From Apteryx mantelli (Eukaryota > Chordata > Aves > Apterygiformes > Apterygidae), in assembly GCF_036417845.1 (NCBI RefSeq), contig NC_089980.1, positions 49,598,501 through 49,662,500 on the forward strand: a stretch of 64,000 nt of DNA, in the 5' to 3' direction. The notes under the pieces are model-generated. The model was given only the letters and a program-made list of their open reading frames with translations. It had not been told where the DNA came from and did no database searches. Below are positions 24,276 through 36,119 of this stretch, one piece after another. Position 1 is the first letter of the stretch. Every line of letters begins with the position of its first letter. A program made the position numbers and the translations under genes.

Positions 24276-27004
24276 ACCTCCCTGCCTGTGTTGGCAGAGC
24301 GAGGACCATTTCCCTCTCCAGCTCTCTGTGCAGCCCTCAGCAATTCTGCAGGTGGTCGGGACTCATGGCACTTGTGTCTGGGATGCTCTCTGCTCCCGCG
24401 TTGTCAATGACAACAAACATGAGGCACATCCAGGAGCAGAACAAGTGGGACAGGAGAACATGATTAAATGTCAGTGCCCTTTGCAAGAGCATGCATGAAG
24501 TGGAATCTAATCAGGAAAATGTAAAGATGAAAATGGAATAGAGTCCTGACAGCTCTGTGTCATCTGTTTGCCCTCTTTTCCCTGGAGCAAGGAATGAAGG
24601 TGTCTGTGCTTTCCTTTGTAATTTTGCCTTCTTCACATACTCACTGTCGGCTTGCGATCCACCATCCCTTTTGGACAGTCATAGTGACTCTCATTATGTC
24701 CTCCGTGGCTGTCTATGTCCTTTTTAACCTTTCTTTTGTGATGAACTGGGTGAGGGCCATGCTTCCATCTCTAGAGCTCTCAGGAACCACCCCACGTTTT
24801 TCCAGAGCTGTGGGTCACCTGCCCACACAGGCCTTGGGTAGGCTGGCTTGCTTGAGAGAGTGAAGCAACCAGGATGGCTCCAGGAGAAAGCAGTGGTGGA
24901 AGAGGGCTTTTTCGCTGCTTTGTGAAGCAGTGACAGGAAAAGGGAAGGGGCTTGAGAGTGGTTTTCTTGGATGCTTCTTTAAAAGGAGTTGGCAGGAAAT
25001 ATGGTGGTCAGAGGGAAGCGTGACAGAGATTCTGCAAGCAACAGCCACAAATGGGAAATTTGATAAATATTAGGGAGGTAGGGAGCGGAGCTGGCAGGTG
25101 CTGTCCTGGAGAACATGAAAGAACCCTCTCCGCAAAGAAACCTTCTCCTCTCCCTCCACCAACAAAAGCTCTCTCTCTCTTTGCCCCTTTTCAGCTCTCA
25201 GAAGTCACCCATCCGTCCACTGCCAGCTTCACAATGGCCCATTACCCATGCTCCCTCCCCAAGCAGATCTCTTCTGGCCCAGAAAGTATTTTTGTTTTCT
25301 GCAGAAAAAACATGCAGGCATGCAGAGCTCTTGGCCTCTGTCTTTCATGGGAAAGTTTGGGAGGACAGCTATTCAAACTGTAACCATGTCATCCAGGCTC
25401 AGCATAGGCCATCAGCGCCCCTTGGTCCATGCTCTCTGCCCCCTTCCTGTCTCCCAAAGAATACAAATACAGGGCAAGTGTGCAGCTTTAGGCAAAGACC
25501 AGATGTGTAGTTACAGAAATGGGTCAGCAAAACTGAAAAACTGTTCAACCACTAAGAAGACTTTCTGGCACCACATACTATTCTCATTCCACCCTAACAG
25601 TGCTCAGCCTGTCCTATAGATTTTGTTGTTCATATTCCATGATTAGGAGGTAAAACCCTTATTCCAGGTTTAGTTGATCAGTTCAAAGATACTCAATTTC
25701 GTTCCCTTTTTGAAGGCACTCTCCTGCCTCAGAAACTATTTTAAAATCGTATGTGAAATTTCCCAGGCTACCTGCTAGCATATACTGACAAGTTCCATTC
25801 TGGGAAGAATTCTTCCAAATACTGAAAGTGAAGTTGTTCTCATCTACCTGTTGCCCTCAGACAGAGGGCATAAATCAGATTTAAAACAGAAAAATTCCAT
25901 CGTTTTATCACTTACCATCAGAATGCATGGATTTCATACATGTCATTTGCTCAGTTTGCCTGCAGCAATTCGGAGTGTATGTCTACCAACCCCAGTTTTT
26001 TCTCACTTTGCTCGGGATTCTCAAGACTTACCACTATAGGGCAACAGCTGCATGACAGTGTCAGTGAACTAAAAGAACACCTCAATATTGCAAGGGAAAG
26101 CTATGAAGAAAGTACTTGGTGACACTATCAAAAGCCTTTAGTATTATGACACAGGCTAGAGTTCAGTTATCACTGTATAATTTGGATCAAATTGGATTTA
26201 TCAATGTCTAGGACAATTTTCAGTTAACAAATTGCACTAGGAATCTTCAAGATGCACTTTACAAGGCTGATTGATAGGTAATTTTCATGTACTTTGTGTG
26301 CTGCTATTGAAAAAGAATAGTGGGAACCAATTTTGAAACTCACCATCTCCCCTCCCATAATGGTTGAAGGTCAAGCAAATTTTAATCTAAAAATTGGTTT
26401 GAAAGTTGATGTGTTTCGCTGAACAGAGATAAGAAAGAACAGCTGAACTGGGGAGTCAGATAAGAGCATTCATATGTATGTCCTGATCTGAGAGTCTGAC
26501 TATCTCTGTGGCAACTAGAGGCTTTCGCAGTGAAGAAAAATGTAAGAACTTAAATGCTTGAACAACCAGTATTACTGTCTGTGATGGGAATGTGAGTCAG
26601 CCAGCACTCTGAGCTAACCTTACCCCACTATTCCCCACTTTTTTTCACATGACTATGCCAAAATATATCAAAAGCTTTTTAAGGCTATGTTTTATTAGAA
26701 CAGAAAAGTAATAAAGTAGGACAACACAACTCTCTAAACTACTGCGTGGGACAGAATAAAGAAAAATTTGAAAACATATCTATCCCCTACTTAGTGGGTC
26801 CTTACAAGGTGGATATCCTTTCCTCTAGTTTGTTTTGCAATTTAGCAGCATTCAGTAAATTCTTACATTGAGGAACTTCACACAGTCCCCCTGGGACTTC
26901 TTCCTTTCATCATCTCAGAGATTTCAGTTTGCTCCTCTTTGCAGGCCAGCCTACTGGTCCTCCCCGGAGCTGCCCCACCTTTGCTGTTACTGCAGCCTTG
27001 CTGC

Positions 27005-27042
27005 TTGCTCGCTCGCTCGCTCGCTCGCTCGCTCTCTCTCTC
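27005..27042. repeat. (GCTC)n then (CT)n microsatellite
   Basis: Tandem GCTC units run into a short CT repeat. They give Ala/Arg/Ser repeats in all frames and no credible protein. Confidence 0.95.
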
Positions 27043-30000
27043 CTTCCTGCCTTACCCTGTACTCTAAAAGTATGCCCCAGTTGAGCACATACAGTTCCTC
27101 TTAAGAAATCCTCTTCCAGAGGATTTAATCTGACCCACAGCACTGAGGACAACACAACCTGTTATACCTTGCTGCCCCAAAACACCCTCTTAAGCAACAC
27201 ACAAACCCCACAGCTGTGAATAAGTAAGTCAGGCAATTTTGTCAGCCATCACACTTACACACCTGGCTTCTGACCAGTCCTGCTCAGCCATGCTCCACTC
27301 CAAAAGATACATGAACTCTCAGGAGAAACAGGTAAATGTCTGTTAAACATGGTAGGTAATTTAGATCACTCTTGCTCTTGGACATCCCCTACCAAATAGA
27401 GGGAAGCCTATGGCTTCTTAAATTCATTCTCAGGGTATTCAAACCCACTGCAGATGAAAGGTCTGTTTCCCACAGCCACAGGTGAGAAAGGAACCCCTTC
27501 ATCATTGACCAGCAGAGATGGACAGTCAAAGAAAGGCCATTCACAGAAGGCAGTGTGATAAAGAACATTTCCCCTTCCTCCTGGGACATTTGCAGCCACA
27601 GATGATGTAAGAAACTGGGAATCAAGGAAAGGACATTTGAGGCATGCTATGGAGAAAGTCCTCGCTTCAGGGAGTCAGCAGAAAAGACATGGATGTAGCT
27701 AAAGGAAGGTGTCCCCACAGGACACAAGGGGCTTTGCTCCCTTGTAACCTCCTGCATTTCCCTTGGTTGCTCTTGCCCTCATCCCCCGAACTCTGGATCT
27801 GTGATTTCACAGTGGCAGCTCAACTGCCTGCTTTAGGCCTTTCTTATCCCGTATCTCAGAGGGGGGGAAGGGAGGCATCAGACGCTCCTGCATGAGGTAA
27901 CACCACACAGGCTTCTTTGTCAGACTCCACCAAGCTCTGCCTGGACTCTCCATCCTGTCAGTTGCCTTGGAGTTTAGTAACTCAACGCTTCAGCTAGCAG
28001 AGGAAGAGCCAAGAATGTGCCAGTGATTATGGCTGATGGTTCACTCCATTAACAAGACATGAGACTAGTCTGTGAGTCAAGCAGCTGTCTGTTGCTTGAT
28101 GTCTCACTTAGCTTCAGCTATGCTGTGTGGCATACAGCCCTGGTTCCTGATCTGCCTGGCTTTCTTTGAGCCTCTCTCATCTTCTGTCCAGGCTTCTGCC
28201 TTGTCTTCTGGACATTGGCCTAGCATCTGACCAAGCTTCCTGCCAAAATCCTTGGCCTGATGCAACCCCTGGCTTCTCTGATTCCTGCCCATCACCTTTA
28301 TTGATGGTGGTAACCATCTCCTGACTCTGCTCTGGCCCTAACCATTTAGACAACACTCTGGCAATGTTCCTCCTAGCACCTCCTAAGTGCTAGGCCATGG
28401 CTGGACAGGCCAGAGCACAAAGCCGTGCACTCTTCAAGGTCATCAGAAGAGTGACTGATCTTTTCTTTCAGGGATCTCTAGCAACCTGGGCAGGTGGGTT
28501 TGAGAGGGTGGAGTACTTTGAGGCAAATTGCTGGTCCAGGAAGGGAAGAGGTGGGCGGAAAAGCTCAATCCCTCACATCAGCCTCTACCCTACCAGACAA
28601 GACTCCAAAGAGTGTCTGAGCCTCTTCTGATGTGAGCGGGGGGGAAGTTCAGAAGGAAATCTGGGAAAGGTAACATGAGAGAGAGCTTATTCAATCCTGC
28701 AAATCTTGTTCATGCCAAACAAGCTGCTTTTAAATATGTTTGAGTTCATTACTGTCATGACATTAATAAATCAGCTGGGAAAGGATTTAATGTTTGGGTG
28801 GCTAAATTGAATGAGACCTAATGCCAGTGTCTAGGCAGCTGAATCATGCCCTAACCATCCAGCTTGACTGTAAAGAACCCAAACCACAGCTCCCCTTTCT
28901 ATACATTAAATCAGTACCTTATACATTATATTATGTATTCTTCTGTTGCTCTCATCTTCTGTGGTGTGACTGGTGTGTGCTTTTCAGTCAGTTGATCACC
29001 TTATCCATAGGCTAAGCATACATGCAAAATCAAGTCATTGGCAGCAGCACATGTCCTGTTCACGCTGTGAATCTTCAAATGCCATATTTAGACATTTTCT
29101 GAACTACATGTTTCTTCCATAAAATACCATAGCTGTCTGCTATGGGGCTGTGTTACTCCTTTGATGGACTATAGACCATCAAATCTTGTTTCTTAATTTA
29201 GCATCTAATTGCTTATTAGTAGTATTGTGAAGTTCTTTATGACTTCAGTTAATTAGACTTTATATTCCTGAGGCCTGCATAGCAGTACTTTAACACTGCA
29301 TAAGGAGATTAAATATTCCACAATGGAGCAGGAATTGAGCTCCTAGGATTTCTATTTTTATTTCCTCAAGTTTTGTAGAGCCTTGCTGTGGGAGTCCCTT
29401 CAACAATAGGGTCGTGGTTAGTTCAGGATAGTAATTTTGAGTAAATTTCGCAATAGATGCAGAAGAACAGTTCACAGAAAGCTTGTGAGATCATGTAGTT
29501 TTCACTGCACCAGGGAACACAGGAACTTTTCAGTAATAGAGCACTTGTTTATAAGTGCCATGCTCAGCACTTGCATGACTTGAACTAAAATATTTCTTGT
29601 TTGATTTGGCTGCCTTAAGCATTTCTGGCTTCTTGATAGCATTTTTGGAGCAAGTTCTACAGAACTTATCAAAACTCATATTAAAAATTAACTCCATGCT
29701 GGTAACATCTGTCTCCAGATGTTTCCTCTCATTTGCCTCATTATTAACCATTAGGAAGGCTTTTCTTCCACTGAAATGATTACTTGCAGGTGCTAACATT
29801 GCATTAACTTGAACAGGTGTGGAATACAGTGCACATGACCATTCTGCTTCCTCTCACAAGAGACACCAACTTGTGTTGCTGTGGGCCCAGCTTGTCTTCA
29901 CACTACCAGTTCTGAGTGTGGAGCATTAATTTTCATGGACTCCTTCCAAATAGAATTTGATCAAGTAATTAATAGTATCATATGTAGAAAGAGTTAAGCT

Positions 30001-33000
30001 TTTTAAATTTTGCACTTTCTCCTGCCAATTATTCCATCAAAGACTGGCTCACTTTGTTGCTACAGAGCTTATCTGCTAGGCATGACTTTGGCTTATTCAG
30101 TAATGCATGTATTTCCTGAGAGCAAACTATGCCACTCTTTCCCAGAATGCAAGATCCAGTGCATGTGCCATCCTGTATAAGAGGGAACAAATGCAAGATA
30201 AACTTATATAACAGCTGGAATATCCAAACTTTGTCCTCAGACAAGGCTGATTTCTGACCATTTGGTGGCCATTTCAAATATCAATTCAGACACTGAATAA
30301 AGACCCCCTAATTCCCAATTTGAAAACTGGATAGGAACAAATAGCCTCACAATAACTGCACTCCTCTCTAACCTGTCATTGCTGCCTTTGCCCCTTCAAC
30401 TTGAGATACTGTCTATGCTCTTTGCAGCCTCTTGGAGATGTCTCCATGTAAGTATACATTGCTGCTGCTGCTTCTACTGCCTTGGCTTCTGCAATGGAAA
30501 CAATAAATTTCAGCCCTCAGAGACAGCATCAGCACTGCCTACTGCATTGATAGGAGCTGTACTCTTTTGTGCCTGCAAGAAACTAGCAGGACATGCAACA
30601 GCTCAGGCTCTGCTTCCTCCACCATTCCTCCTCACCTCCGCCTTTGGTTTGTGCTTGTGCCAGTTGTCAGAGGCAGAGGGGACATGGCACAGAGCCTGTT
30701 GGTGGGAGGTGTCTCAGGGGCCCCTACAGCTAGTCTGAAACCAGCTTGATGCTACGCACAGAGCAGTACAGTGCTGAAGCCCCTATACTCTCCTTAGAGC
30801 AAAGCGAATCTGCTAGCTTTAATCTTAGAAATCTTTTTCATAATATTATTTCTACAGCAACCAGTTTCCATGGAAACCAAGGAACAACTCATGATGTTGA
30901 CAGTAAAGAAAACTGATGCCTTGTGTGTGACAGGCAGGCTGGTGAGGGCCATGGGTCAGTCTAAGAGAAGCCCATGTCCTGTCCCAGGGTGAGCCAGTGC
31001 CCTACAACACCGTATACAAAAGCCACTCACCGAAGTGCCAGATGAGGCTGACTGAGAGCCACCGGTTTATCATGACCATTTCAGTGTTTTTAAAGAGGAT
31101 GACCTAAGCTCACCTGACCTACAGTCCAAACAAGTGACATTTTTCAAAAAATCTTTTCAAAGGCTATGTGCGGACTTCAGTTTGTTCAACTTACAGCTGG
31201 ATGAGTGCAGGGCCTCTCCCTTCCCTTGGACTCTCTGCTGCCTCTCTTCCTCTTTATTGCTCTTCTGCATCTGGGTTGGCTGCCTGTGGCCAGGGGAGGA
31301 AGGCAGAAGGAGTGCAGGGTTTCAGGGGTGCCTTCACTTCTGCCCACTGCTGTAGTGCAGGGCTCCGAGGCCCCAGCAGAGATGGGAGGATTTGCAATTC
31401 CCTCTTTTGCCACCAAAATAAAGAGGCTGTATCCAGGGCTGTTCTTGGACTGGCTTTTGCTTGACCTGGCTTGGAGGGTGGTTCTAGGTTTCCTGAGAAA
31501 TTTTTAGGGAGATGGGGGCCAGGGACAGGGGGCCCAGACAGATGCAGACTGACCTGTATTTGCCCTGCCCATGCTTCAAGGTGTTCCTCAGTCTCTCTGC
31601 TGCTGCTCCCGCCCCAAAAGTATTTGTTGTACTGGGCCCTTAGAAAGGAAACTCTGTCATACCTGGAATACAGCTTGCATATTTGATCCTAGATTTTTGA
31701 AAACCAGACTGTCTGACTCCAGTTTGTTCGAATGTAAATGTTTACCTTCCATTCTGGAAACTCTACCCACTTAGATGACACGTTTCTTTCACTTGTTCAT
31801 TTGATTACTGCTGGCATATTCCTATGAGTTAACCTGTTAAATATATTGCAGAGTGATACTCACCAAGCTTATATGTATTGTACTTAATTTGCAAGTATTC
31901 TTGGAATTCTTCCTACTATACCAAAAATAAATGTTATTCTAGTTAAGGTTTCTCAAACTGTCCGTTACTACCTACAAGTTAAGTTATGTTACCTACTGCT
32001 CTTTAGATGGTTGAAGAACATTATTTGCAAATGCACTGTTGTGCCTTTTGAGACCAGCTTTGAATAGTTAAATTGTACTAGCCACATTAAAATGAATCTC
32101 ATTGTGTTCCTAGGTTTTGTCTTCACTAAGCTGAGCCACCTGAAAGGCCCTCTTTTCCAGCGTCAGACTGTGAAAGAAAGAATTGGCGAGAAAAGGGAGA
32201 ACTGAGCTTCTGTCTTGTGGAGATTAATACCTGAGGTATGCTGACACTCTAGTACTTAATCCTTAAATGCAACTGTGCCAGATGGATGCTTACTTGGACT
32301 CAACAACTGGGATGTGACGACTTGTGACCTTTCCATAATCAGGACCTATGACTTTGACTTACATCAGGAGAATTAGATAGTGGTACCAGGCAATATTTTT
32401 TTATAATTGGATCATGGCCTTCCATGAGCTTTCAACAACTGGGTGTTGAATGATACACTTTCTCTCCGGACGTTTTCTTGACTTAAGGGAAAACGAGTCT
32501 TGTGGATGAACTGTTCCTTCTTCTCAAATGGCAGCCAAAAATGAAGTTTAGGCATTACATTAGTCATCTATATTTGCTGTTAATGAAACTATCTATTAGA
32601 GCTCCCTAGCAGTGATGCACCTAAATGGCACCTAAATTTTAGGCACCTCATGAAGTACTCCTCCCCAGAGAAGAATCCAGGTTACCTATAGGGTCCATAA
32701 GAAAAAGTAACTGTTTGGGATGGCTTTGGAGGAAGGACGCTGTTTGTACCTCAAGCAGACAGGGTCTTCGTCTGGATGCCTTCAAAAGCATCCACCTCTC
32801 TGGTGACTTCTGAGGGACTTAAGCAGTTTGTAAGGACTGGCTTAATACAGATGGAGGCTCCTGTGCTGGATTTACAGCTAATTGACAGATCTCCTCTCTT
32901 TATTTTATCAAACAATCTGCCTTCAGTTTCCACTTCTGTGGTGGGAAGACAATGAATCAGTTGCCTCTCTGTGTTTCTCAGCTATTTCTCTTTTTCTTTC

Positions 33001-33495
33001 AGTGCTTGAATTTGAGCCTTCTGGGGAAGACCTGAGTGCTGAAGACAAGTAGGGATTTCCCTTCTCCAGTCAGTTGCGCTGCGGTTAGGGGCCAGGGGCC
33101 AGCGCCACAGCACAGGGGCAGGTAACTCTGGCGGATGGCCACTTCGTGCATTAGCACCAGCAGCCGGCCTGGTGCTGGCAGAAGAACGTGCGCCACTGCC
33201 AATCGTTCCTGAAAGGTCTCAAGTCAGTGGAGCAAATGTACCTTTTCCAAACACAGGGCTGGAGGAGTGTGTAACAGCGGTCAGACACCAGCAAAGACAG
33301 CACAGAGGCTGTCAAAGAACATATTAAATCTTCTCCTCACCCGTTGCTCTTCCCTTTTCCAAGTTATTGGGAAGCATGAGCAGTAAGGTTAGTTGCTCCA
33401 GAACATTTCCAAGGAGCCTCTCTGAGCCAACTTCCCAGGCCGGAGAAAAGAGGAGTTTAGAAGCATGGACTTAGTGAATTGCTGCATTTCAGGAC

Positions 33496-33507
33496 GCCAT
33501 CTGGTGG
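33496..33507 (-). promoter_or_regulatory. CTCF-like core motif
   Basis: GCCATCTGGTGG fits the reverse complement of the CTCF core CCASYAGRKGGC at every position. It lies between COX20 and DESI2. A single short motif match is weak evidence of occupancy. Confidence 0.4.
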
Positions 33508-35577
33508 TATCTGATGCCATGGCTGTGACTGCCCAAACTGTCTTACTGCAATTTCTGTTATTCCTATCTTACACTTTGCATGATGTCAAAAGCTCTGCAT
33601 GTGCTCTGCTGTGTAATAGCAGCAACTGGCTATGCCCACTGTACATTTGTCCCTGTCATTTTATTTGACTTTGCCACTTTGTTTCTTCCAGGGTTAAAAT
33701 CACTGGGTTTGATTCTTTGTGCTTAACTTGGGTGCAAGGAGCAGTTCAGCCCTGCCAGCATATTTTACTCATGTGCATAGCTGTCAGTGGACCACCAGAC
33801 TTTCCAGACTGGTCTACAGCTACAATTTTCATTTGACTGGATACCAGGAAGGCCATTCAGTTGCCTTTCTCCATTAAATGTGTCTTAATATAACTGCATT
33901 CACCTGAGTCAAATCTCTGTTCCCACAAGTGAGAAAAAGATCTTGAGGCTGTGCTTTCTTTACTGTAACTCCATTTCTACAGGAGAGAGCTGTGGAGTCC
34001 CTAAATCCAGAAGTCTACTGCTTTGCTGAGAAAAACAGTTAATTCCTCCACATTTACTCTGTCCTAAACTTCATATAAGCTCTGTGTCTGAAGCCCGCAT
34101 TGGGGGCAAAAAGAGCCCTGGCTTTTTATTTAAATAGGAATATAAACATTAGAAAAAAAAATCCCTTAATTTCTTCACAAAGTATAAACTATAAGGACCA
34201 AACTATTTCTCTTTGTTGCTTATCCAAGCAGACATCGTAGCTGATAGACTGCCTTAAGCATGTTCTTATACTGAAACCACCAGTCGCCCCTTACCCATCC
34301 CATCCCAGTCCCCTCCTGTCCACTGTGCAGGAATGTGTCATGGACCCAGGCTTGCCGTGCAGTTTGGTGGGACAGCATTTCATTCCCTCTTCAATTTGTA
34401 TTTTAGAGCCCAGCTTTGTTATTTTTCTAGCAGGACTGGCAGGAGACCCCCTTGGGAAGAGTAAAGTTCCTGCATCTACTGCCAGGCGACGTCTGCGGGC
34501 TGGGGCCGTTCGCCCTCCCTGTCTGCTGCCGGGTGCTCCCAGAGGGCTGGGCGCCCGCGAAGCATCAGGACACCCCCTTTTCTCCCATAGCCTTGCCTGT
34601 GCGGGGAGGCCCTAAGCCACTGGAGAAGGCTTCTGGAAGCACTTCTACTATGTGTTTCTGTCCCATGGCCCAGCGGGTGGGAGACCAGTACAAAGCCTTG
34701 CACAGGGGAAGGAAGGCTAGGCTTTTTCAAGCCTCCCCACCTTCGTCTCCCTCCTGAGGTAGGTTTTGTTTCTTAAGGAACCACAAACCCAAATCGCTAT
34801 CCTACATAACTGGAGATTTTCTCTGTGCATTTAGTTAGGAAGAGGAAACCCTTCTGACTCAAGCACGGCTGAAGCTTTTGGTTACATTTCTTCAAACACA
34901 GCAGGCGCCAGTGTGGCATGCCTTCTTTAAAAGCCCTGTTTAAAATTTAAAAGCAACTTTAGCCCATCAGGTCAGGGGGGCAGCCCTTCCTCACACTGAA
35001 TAGGAACTTACATTAAAACAATTGCATCAGGTGTCTTCTCATGAAGGAAGACCATCTCAGTCAATGCTGCAGATTGCTGATAGGAGAAGTAAAACTAGAT
35101 CAGGTCCTTGAAATCCCTTTCTGGGTCTCAGACTCCATCCTGCTTGTGCCTGCGCATTGCAGCCCTGTGCACAAATGGCAGGAATTTAACCTTACAAACA
35201 ATATATCCTCATGGCTGTTGCCTCAAAAGCCAGTTGCTGTTGGGAAGGTAGCACTGCTAGACCTTTCACAGACTGCTTGGCAGGGAGAGCACAGGTTTTC
35301 TTATGAGATCATCATGGAATAATGATGTCATCAGTACAGGCTTCCACAGCTGAAGAACCAAAGAGCTGTTAATAAGCACTACAGCTGCCTGTGTGGCATG
35401 GTGTTTCTAATATTTCTCAAAGCCTAGCAGTTAAATCCAGCTGACAGTCATTAAAAGTATGCTCGTAGTGTTTTTTCCTATACAATTAAAAGATTAATAT
35501 TTATGGAGGTGATAATCAACTTTACACATTTTTCTGCCCTGCAGACACAACTTCAGTTCAACAGCTGGTTCTGAAAG

Positions 35578-36039
35578 ATGGCAAAATATTGTAAAGTTGA
35601 CCTTAAAGATATGGAAGGACAGTCAGAAGAACTCCCCAAATTAAGAGGAAACTGGAAGAAACTGAAGGACAGAATCCAGCTTTTCCTGGCTACCAGACAT
35701 ACATGGCAAAGACCGCCACCAGCAGAGATAAAACAAGAGCCTGTTGGTTGCTGGTACTTCAAGACAATTTTCAGGAAACAAGAACCCATTTCTGTTGGTT
35801 GCAGGTACTTCAAGACAATTTTCAGGAAACTTTCCCAGGAAATAAGGAAGCAGAGGAGTGGGAAGGATAGATTAGCAAGGGACAAAGTCAGGGAAGTGAG
35901 AAACAGGGTGAAAAAGGCACCTCTTCTGAAACTATTTAGGAAGTTGAACATTTGCAGAAGACTGAGGGAGAGAGAAAAGGATGAATCTAAGGAGCTGATT
36001 GCTTTGGATTTATTACAGATATCTTATGCCACAGAATAA
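35578..36039 (+). CDS. Unrecognised basic 153-aa ORF with internal 17-codon repeat
   Basis: I do not recognise this protein. The ATG has a strong context (AAAGATGGC). A splice-acceptor-like tract (TTTTTCTGCCCTGCAG) ends about 35 bases upstream, and AATAAA at 36114-36119 follows the stop by 75 bases. The product is rich in Lys and Arg. It contains a near-duplicate unit, VGCWYFKTIFRK and VGCRYFKTIFRK, from copies starting at 35741 and 35792. The 51-base period keeps the frame. No signal peptide or membrane segment is visible. The opposite strand is also open over 35553-35951, and an ORF of this length could arise by chance in 64 kb. It may be a lineage-specific gene, the terminal exon of a longer one, or noise. 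Confidence 0.35.
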   Translation: MAKYCKVDLKDMEGQSEELPKLRGNWKKLKDRIQLFLATRHTWQRPPPAEIKQEPVGCWYFKTIFRKQEPISVGCRYFKTIFRKLSQEIRKQRSGKDRLARDKVREVRNRVKKAPLLKLFRKLNICRRLREREKDESKELIALDLLQISYATE

Positions 36040-36119
36040 GACAAGGAAGGTACATACACACAAACACATTTCTGTTCATCCTTGTTTTAATTCTGCAGTA
36101 TTGATATATTATAAATAAA

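Larger units (their letters stand above)
24276..35577. other. Intergenic, Harbinger relic to orphan ORF
   Basis: It contains a GCTC microsatellite and a CTCF-like motif. Locally GC-richer patches near 31200-31600 and 34450-34760 have overlapping open frames in several frames and no recognisable protein. Other old repeats are likely but not assigned. Confidence 0.5.

Noticed and set aside
26910-27155. Frames with Ser/Arg/Glu/Ala repeats
   Set aside because: Translation of the GCTC microsatellite.
27900-28400. C/T-rich GACTCTG-CTCTGG type sequence suggestive of an LTR or other repeat
   Set aside because: No paired ends, target duplication or coding relic that I could identify.
35553-35951. 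132-codon minus-strand frame opposite the orphan ORF
   Set aside because: Leu/Phe/Ser-rich shadow of the plus-strand frame, with no promoter-like or terminal signals.
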